A stretch of DNA of 24,691 nt, from positions 1-24,691 of IMG/VR virus record IMGVR_UViG_3300037587_000163; one strand, given 5' to 3'. This DNA comes from a virus. Within the stretch, counting starts at the first letter, position 1. The number at the start of each line of letters is the position of its first letter. The position numbers and the translations under genes are program-made. This document shows, in pieces, positions 21,964 to 24,691 of the stretch. A model generated the notes under the pieces. The model was given only the letters and a program-made list of their open reading frames with translations. It ran no database searches and was not told where the DNA came from.

Positions 21964-22149
21964 TCAGCTCCAGCTTGATAAGTAATTTGACACAGCCACA
22001 GACGTTGGTAGCGGCTTTCGGAAGAAACATGCACGAAACACCTGATTAGTGTTAATCGCCTCTCTGTAAGCCTGTACGCCCCTGTAAAATGCGCCTGAAA
22101 CCATCTTTCTATATTCACCGTATGCTTTTTTGAATTCTTGCTTCTTCAT
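21964..22149 (-). CDS. Small basic hypothetical protein (61 aa)
   Basis: The 61-aa product begins MKKQEFKKAYGEYRKMVSGA, is basic, with several aromatic residues and a single short hydrophobic patch (VFRACFF), and ends VAVSNYLSSWS. I do not recognise it. AGGAG lies 8 bases before the ATG, a strong site, which makes this frame the real one over the overlapping frame read in the same strand. Its last codons contain the GGAG ribosome binding site of the next gene, so both are co-translated. Possibly a small regulator or host-interaction protein; no evidence beyond size and place. Confidence 0.6.
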   Translation of the reverse strand: MKKQEFKKAYGEYRKMVSGAFYRGVQAYREAINTNQVFRACFFRKPLPTSVAVSNYLSSWS

Positions 22150-22196
22150 TTCATATACTCCTATCTTGCTTACTCGGTGCCAATAATTATGCCAAT

Positions 22197-22222
22197 TTAG
22201 CGCACTGGTTAGAATGCGCTAA
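22197..22222. repeat. Perfect 8-bp inverted repeat upstream of the 61-aa gene
   Basis: TTAGCGCA (22197-22204) and TGCGCTAA (22215-22222) flank a 10-base loop between the 40-aa and 61-aa genes. There is no U-run on either strand, so an operator or an mRNA-processing hairpin fits better than a terminator. Confidence 0.6.
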
Positions 22223-22231
22223 CGTGATTAA

Positions 22232-22354
22232 CTACTGAGAACGTCTTGCTCTGTCTCTTGCTGTTTTGCCCGGGCGTGCCACCTTGAACAAATCCAGACA
22301 GTTACGGTGCGTTGTAGGTAAATCACCTAATGTTTCGCGTTGCTGCTTAGTCAT
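22232..22354 (-). CDS. Small very basic phage protein (40 aa)
   Basis: Minus-strand ORF of 40 codons: MTKQQRETLGDLPTTHRNCL continuing to a C-terminus of ARPGKTARDRARRSQ. The tail is strongly basic and the ARPGKTARDRA pattern looks like genuine protein sequence of the kind seen in small phage proteins. Its ATG overlaps the stop of a 22-aa ORF as ATGA, so it is probably reached by termination-reinitiation; no independent Shine-Dalgarno site is visible. It fills an otherwise empty gap between the YopX-like gene and the 61-aa gene. Function unknown; an RNA- or DNA-binding role is possible from charge. Confidence 0.55.
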   Translation of the reverse strand: MTKQQRETLGDLPTTHRNCLDLFKVARPGKTARDRARRSQ

Positions 22355-22419
22355 GTAATTTTTAATGTTTTCATTTTTGTTGCCTCATTTGTTGTTGTTT
22401 GCTTCGATGCAGTAATCAT
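22351..22419 (-). CDS. Very small ORF coupled to the 40-aa gene (22 aa)
   Basis: Minus-strand ORF MITASKQTTTNEATKMKTLK plus two residues, with its stop overlapping the next ATG as ATGA. The ATG at 22419 has only a weak AGG nearby; an internal ATG giving the last seven residues has TGAGG 8 bases upstream, a good site. Either form could act as a leader peptide that delivers ribosomes to the 40-aa gene. Unrecognised. Confidence 0.35.
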   Translation of the reverse strand: MITASKQTTTNEATKMKTLKIT

Positions 22420-22438
22420 AGCCTAACCGTGGAATGGT

Positions 22439-22798
22439 TTATTGATCTGTGTCAGTTTTTATCAACTCTGGATTTTCGTAGATGTTACCGACAACCTTGT
22501 AATTAAGTAAATCTAAATCATCCTGTGAAATAATTGGATTAGGTAGAGTCTCATCCCAATCTACATATAACGCTCTAAATGATCCGTCATTGAATGTAAC
22601 AGAATAAGGGCATGATTCATTTGGAAATCTAGTGTGGTCTAATATGTCGCCTTCATAGACTTCTTTGCCGTCCCAGTCGCGCAGGCCAGTGTATTGATTA
22701 AGCTCCTTGAATGATCCACACCTGTGAATATCCACTTTTGAATAATCCATAAAATAGAATTCAATCCCGTCCCAAGCTCTAAATTTTATATCTCTCAT
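22439..22798 (-). CDS. YopX-family phage protein (119 aa)
   Basis: The product opens MRDIKFRAWDGIEFYFMDY, and in the middle has QYTGLRDWDGKEVYEGDILD, the hallmark of the YopX family (MR.IKFRAWD and QYTGLKD.NGKEIYEGDI). The C-terminus closes the fold with YKVVGNIYENPEL, also typical. The family is common in phages of Gram-positive and Gram-negative bacteria; its fold includes an SH3-like barrel, and its function is not known. I choose ATG 22798 with GGAG 6 bases upstream; a TTG at 22810 would add four residues. It lies below an RNA-rich gap. Confidence 0.9.
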   Translation of the reverse strand: MRDIKFRAWDGIEFYFMDYSKVDIHRCGSFKELNQYTGLRDWDGKEVYEGDILDHTRFPNESCPYSVTFNDGSFRALYVDWDETLPNPIISQDDLDLLNYKVVGNIYENPELIKTDTDQ

Positions 22799-22810
22799 AA
22801 CTTTCTCCAA

Positions 22811-23101
22811 AGTATAGTTATCAATTAAGAGCGATCTTGCAAGGATGGGGTTTACCTTACAATACTCTTATGGCTTACATGCAATCAAAACAGTATCAGT
22901 GTCCTATTTACGTCCTTGTTGGGAGATCAACCCATATACCCTGCATTACCACTGTTTGTCCGCGCTCTTAAACGTTGTTTGATTGTAGGTGTTACATAAT
23001 TACTAAGTTTAAAGCCAATTAGTTTTGGCATCAGGCTATTGCGTTTTGGAGTGTCAGCAGCCAGGTAATGAACTCTGGCTTGAGGTAGAAATGAAAGGCA
23101 T
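22811..23101. other. Gap with local hairpins, no convincing gene
   Basis: No ORF with a good start is seen over these 290 bases. Local dyads include AGCCAG/CTGGCT (23059-23064 with 23075-23080), GCCAA/TTGGC (23014-23018 with 23025-23029), and GTTG/CAAC near 22920. A minus-strand frame of 34 codons from 23031 (MPKLIGFKLS...) has no Shine-Dalgarno site and I leave it uncalled. The stretch could be the leader of the YopX-like gene. Confidence 0.4.
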
Positions 23102-23247
23102 AAAAAAAGGCTTAAGAAATACAAAGCCCAGTTGGTAAAGGCAGTTCAGGGGATAGTTGAGTTTTAACCCATTGGCCTCTGAACTTTGTATTACTTAAAC
23201 CCTTTACAACTATCTTTAAACTTTTTTAAGGCCTACCACAAGCCTGA
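23102..23247 (-). ncRNA. Candidate pseudoknotted small RNA (about 146 nt)
   Basis: On the minus strand a transcript from about 23247 would end at seven U (23102-23108). Its closing stem pairs 23183-23201 with 23109-23126 (16 of 18 positions; AATACAAAG with CTTTGTATT at the core). An inner stem pairs AGTTCAGAGG (23176-23185) with CCCCTGAACT (23143-23152). The upstream segment GATAGTTGTAAAGG (23201-23214) can pair either with the hairpin loop CAACTATC (23152-23159), making a pseudoknot, or with CCTTTACCAAC (23131-23141) in the bulge, so two states compete. No ORF of note lies in it. It could be a regulatory RNA or a long terminator-attenuator of the upstream operon. Confidence 0.5.
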
Positions 23248-23253
23248 AGTTAA

Positions 23254-23280
23254 TTATAACTAACTCTCATTATTATTCAA
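23254..23280 (-). promoter_or_regulatory. Candidate promoter for the right structured RNA
   Basis: On the minus strand TATAAT (23254-23259) is a perfect -10, with TTGAAT (23275-23280, 4 of 6) upstream. The spacer is only 15 bases, which is suboptimal. It lies just past the stop of the 72-aa gene. Confidence 0.42.
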
Positions 23281-23495
23281 TCTTTATCCTCGGTGCTACC
23301 GATATCGCTAACAGTCAATTTAAAATACTTCGCCAATGCTATAACATCGGTCTTGCTTAGTATTACAGGGTTATCTCTATAATCCCCGCTTCTTTTGCTA
23401 GACTCTACCCTAAGTTGCAATACTAATTCATCCTCATCGTATTCATGAGAAGCCCTTAAATATTCATCATTAAAGTCATACTGAAATATGTCCAT
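23277..23495 (-). CDS. Small acidic hypothetical protein (72 aa)
   Basis: MDIFQYDFNDEYLRASHEYD begins an acidic protein; a strand-rich section (ELVLQLRVESS) and a helix (KTDVIALAKYFKLTVSDIG) follow. I recognise no family. GGAG lies 7 bases before the ATG and the site overlaps the stop of the gene upstream, so they are translated together. A promoter and a candidate structured RNA begin just past its stop. No membrane segment, metal site or catalytic pattern is present. Likely an early or middle accessory protein. Confidence 0.7.
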   Translation of the reverse strand: MDIFQYDFNDEYLRASHEYDEDELVLQLRVESSKRSGDYRDNPVILSKTDVIALAKYFKLTVSDIGSTEDKD

Positions 23496-23496
23496 C

Positions 23497-23721
23497 TTAT
23501 TCTCCCGTTACCATTTCAATTAATTCAGCCAGGAATTCATCGTCTTGCTCTGGTGCATGGCTGTGATTGCAGTCAGGCTTGCGTGTCCACTTGAACTGGA
23601 TGTCTTCAGACTCGGCAGGATCGCAATGTTCAGGTAACCTGTGAGTGACTGCCGGTTGCTCTGGTTGGTAGTCTACATCTGTTATTGTGTAGTCCCAGCC
23701 GTTGGAGTTTATTTTATACAT
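23497..23721 (-). CDS. Small acidic hypothetical protein (74 aa)
   Basis: MYKINSNGWDYTITDVDYQP is followed by PAVTHRLPEHCDPAESEDIQ and FKWTRKPDCNHSHAPEQDDE, ending in an acidic helix (FLAELIEMVTGE). Two Cys and five His occur, but not as a recognised zinc-binding pattern. The ATG lies within the last codons of the upstream gene (13-base overlap), so translation is coupled, and the ribosome binding site is weak. The family is unknown to me. Confidence 0.65.
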   Translation of the reverse strand: MYKINSNGWDYTITDVDYQPEQPAVTHRLPEHCDPAESEDIQFKWTRKPDCNHSHAPEQDDEFLAELIEMVTGE

Positions 23722-23981
23722 GCTACACCGTCATCTATGAATTTAAACATATGCAAATAAACGGTTTCTACAGTGCCATCCATCGCCTCAATTATAGCCG
23801 TTGTGAATTGACCTGCTCCCATTGTAAGTTCTTCATAATCAACACCAAAGCCATGGAATCCGCCGATGTATGACTCTGTTTTTTCCTTTTTTCTATGACG
23901 CCCATTAACTGACTCAATAACTACAGGCTTACCTTCACTGTCTAATACATCTGTCATTGCATAAACTTGTACTTTTCTCAT
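23709..23981 (-). CDS. Hypothetical beta-rich protein (90 aa)
   Basis: MRKVQVYAMTDVLDSEGKPV is followed by a basic turn (NGRHRKKEKT), then YIGGFHGFGVDYEELTMGAG, then a strand-rich C-terminus with FTTAIIEAMDGTVETVYLHM. The alternation suggests a small beta barrel. GGGGATAGAGAG precedes the ATG; this leader resembles the one before the 66-aa gene, as both carry GGG.TAA/G TCAATAA-like sequence and a purine-rich site. It overlaps the next gene by 13 bases. It could be an accessory of replication or host control; no assignment. Confidence 0.68.
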   Translation of the reverse strand: MRKVQVYAMTDVLDSEGKPVVIESVNGRHRKKEKTESYIGGFHGFGVDYEELTMGAGQFTTAIIEAMDGTVETVYLHMFKFIDDGVACIK

Positions 23982-24019
23982 CTCTCTATCCCCTTATTGA
24001 TTAGCCCCGTAGGGTGTGG

Positions 24020-24220
24020 TTATTTGATATCACAGCACGATTTACCTTTTTCTAAATAAGCTTTTCGACTGAGGTTTGCCCATAACTTTTCCTCTGCGCC
24101 TTTCTCATATTCCTTTTCAATTCGTTTCTCACAAGAATACCCACCGCCAATAATATGACCGTCTGAATCTTGATCCTCTTCGTATGAAAGGTGATTGCAA
24201 TTAAGACAATTCTTTTTCAT
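24020..24220 (-). CDS. Small Cys-rich, probable zinc-binding protein (66 aa)
   Basis: MKKNCLNCNHLSYEEDQDSD opens with a C-x2-C pair (Cys5 and Cys8); YSCEKRIEKEYE (from about 28) gives Cys30, and KGKSCCDIK at the end gives two more Cys. Four of these could bind one zinc ion, as in small phage zinc-ribbon proteins. The middle is a charged helix (KRIEKEYEKGAEEKLWANLS). GGAG lies 7-8 bases before the ATG. No family name is certain. It follows a spacer with a CTAACCC/GGGTTAG dyad (24246-24274). Confidence 0.68.
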   Translation of the reverse strand: MKKNCLNCNHLSYEEDQDSDGHIIGGGYSCEKRIEKEYEKGAEEKLWANLSRKAYLEKGKSCCDIK

Positions 24221-24297
24221 GATTCTCTCCCTCTTTGTTATTGACTAACCCACTATATATAATAGGGGTTAGGGGTTTATTGATTTAGATCAGTTAA

Positions 24298-24691
24298 TTA
24301 CTCACTGTGATCTATTGCCACTCTGCTTATATTCAGATCAAGAGTGTATTTATTGCCAGTAGGGTCAATTAGCAAATCATTAATATCAGCTCCGAAAATA
24401 TCCCATAACCCCATATCCGATAAACCCGCTAGCTGATCTTTGGTTAAGGCCGCTGAATAAAAGCTCTTATCTACAAAAGGGCCTCGCTCCACATCATCAC
24501 TACCACTCGCTTTAGGATCAAACCAAGCGATATGAGGAGCTTCTTCCTGCTTTACTGTTGTATCAGCAGCTGCGCGGTCAGGAGTATATCGACTAATAAC
24601 TCCAGCCGGTTCCTTCGCAACAATTGTTTGCTCTACCACTACAGCCTGGTTAGATTCTTTCTGTTCCTCTTCGAACTGATCTCGCTCATCA
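24298..24691 (-). CDS. C-terminal part of an unidentified protein (partial)
   Basis: The frame is open to the right window edge, so the gene begins outside; at least 130 residues are seen. The visible N-part is acidic (DERDQFEEEQKESNQ) and looks like a linker, followed by a Val/Glu/Pro-rich segment and a compact C-terminal region with PHIAWFDPKASGSDDVERG, then SALTKD-like LTKDQLAGLSDMGLWDIFGA and NKYTLDLNISRVAID. I do not recognise a family. A GTG at 24639 is a possible internal start, but there is no reason to prefer it. It is the most upstream gene of this cluster within the window. Confidence 0.65.
   Translation of the reverse strand, partial: DERDQFEEEQKESNQAVVVEQTIVAKEPAGVISRYTPDRAAADTTVKQEEAPHIAWFDPKASGSDDVERGPFVDKSFYSAALTKDQLAGLSDMGLWDIFGADINDLLIDPTGNKYTLDLNISRVAIDHSE

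Noticed and set aside
21960-22118. N-terminal extension of the 86-aa gene to 22118
   Set aside because: It overlaps the 61-aa gene in another frame, which has a strong AGGAG site, and the 86-aa gene has its own GGAG site at ATG 21959.
22927-23124. 65-aa (or 34-aa from 23031) minus-strand ORF
   Set aside because: No Shine-Dalgarno site at either start, and the longer form runs through the U-rich terminator of the candidate RNA. The 34-aa part has protein-like composition but is not enough to call.
1-24691. CRISPR arrays, tRNA genes, insertion sequences, attachment sites
   Set aside because: Looked for and not seen: no regular repeats with spacers, no cloverleaf with TTCGA-type arm, no transposase, no integrase or core-site duplication.

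Overview
The window is part of a tailed-phage genome (or prophage). Its late region has the gene order of a P22-like podovirus: small terminase, large terminase, portal, scaffold, coat, tail accessory factor gp4, gp10, a needle-position gene, ejection proteins gp7/gp20/gp16, and tailspike. The portal (722 aa), coat (432 aa), small terminase (159 aa), gp4, gp10 and gp16-like proteins are close in length to their P22 counterparts, and the small terminase and gp4 are recognisable by sequence. GC content looks moderate to low by eye, and Shine-Dalgarno sites are AGGAG-like, so a gammaproteobacterial host is likely. The species cannot be named. No integrase, repressor or replication gene is visible, so lifestyle is undecided.

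Layout. (1) Positions 1-1774, plus strand: two small unknown genes, then about 820 bases that look like one large structured RNA carrying a 16-codon leader ORF and a 90-aa ORF and ending in an intrinsic terminator, then a membrane protein gene. (2) Positions 1780-21430, minus strand: one long late operon, mostly with overlapping or abutting stop and start codons, read from the small virion gene at 21430 down to a terminator at 1780-1805. It holds packaging, head, tail, ejection, tailspike and lysis genes. Two insertions interrupt the P22 order: a cupin-SET fusion gene (9360-10211) in the tail/ejection block, and a plus-strand HNH-AP2 homing endonuclease gene (5136-5642) between gp16 and tailspike. 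(3) Positions 21431-21698: a control region with a minus-strand extended -10 promoter for the late operon and a plus-strand extended -10 promoter that seems to make a roughly 60-nt RNA containing an 11-nt perfect complement of the 16S rRNA 3' end. (4) Positions 21699-24691, minus strand: small accessory genes (a YopX-like protein, a Cys-rich protein, several unknowns, two very small coupled ORFs) and a second candidate structured RNA of about 146 nt with a pseudoknot and terminator.

How it works together. The small terminase probably recognises a pac site inside its own gene and, with the large terminase, fills the portal-coat-scaffold prohead by headful packaging. gp4 and gp10 close the portal, the tailspike binds and probably cuts surface polysaccharide, and gp7/gp20/gp16 go in with the DNA. 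Scaffold, coat and a probable decoration protein seem to form a sub-cassette with its own near-consensus promoter and a C(UUCG)G terminator hairpin. Endolysin, holin and a tail-anchored coiled-coil protein end the operon. The strongest candidates for undescribed biology are the large RNA at the left, the cupin-SET protein, the 16S-complementary small RNA and the pseudoknotted RNA at the right.
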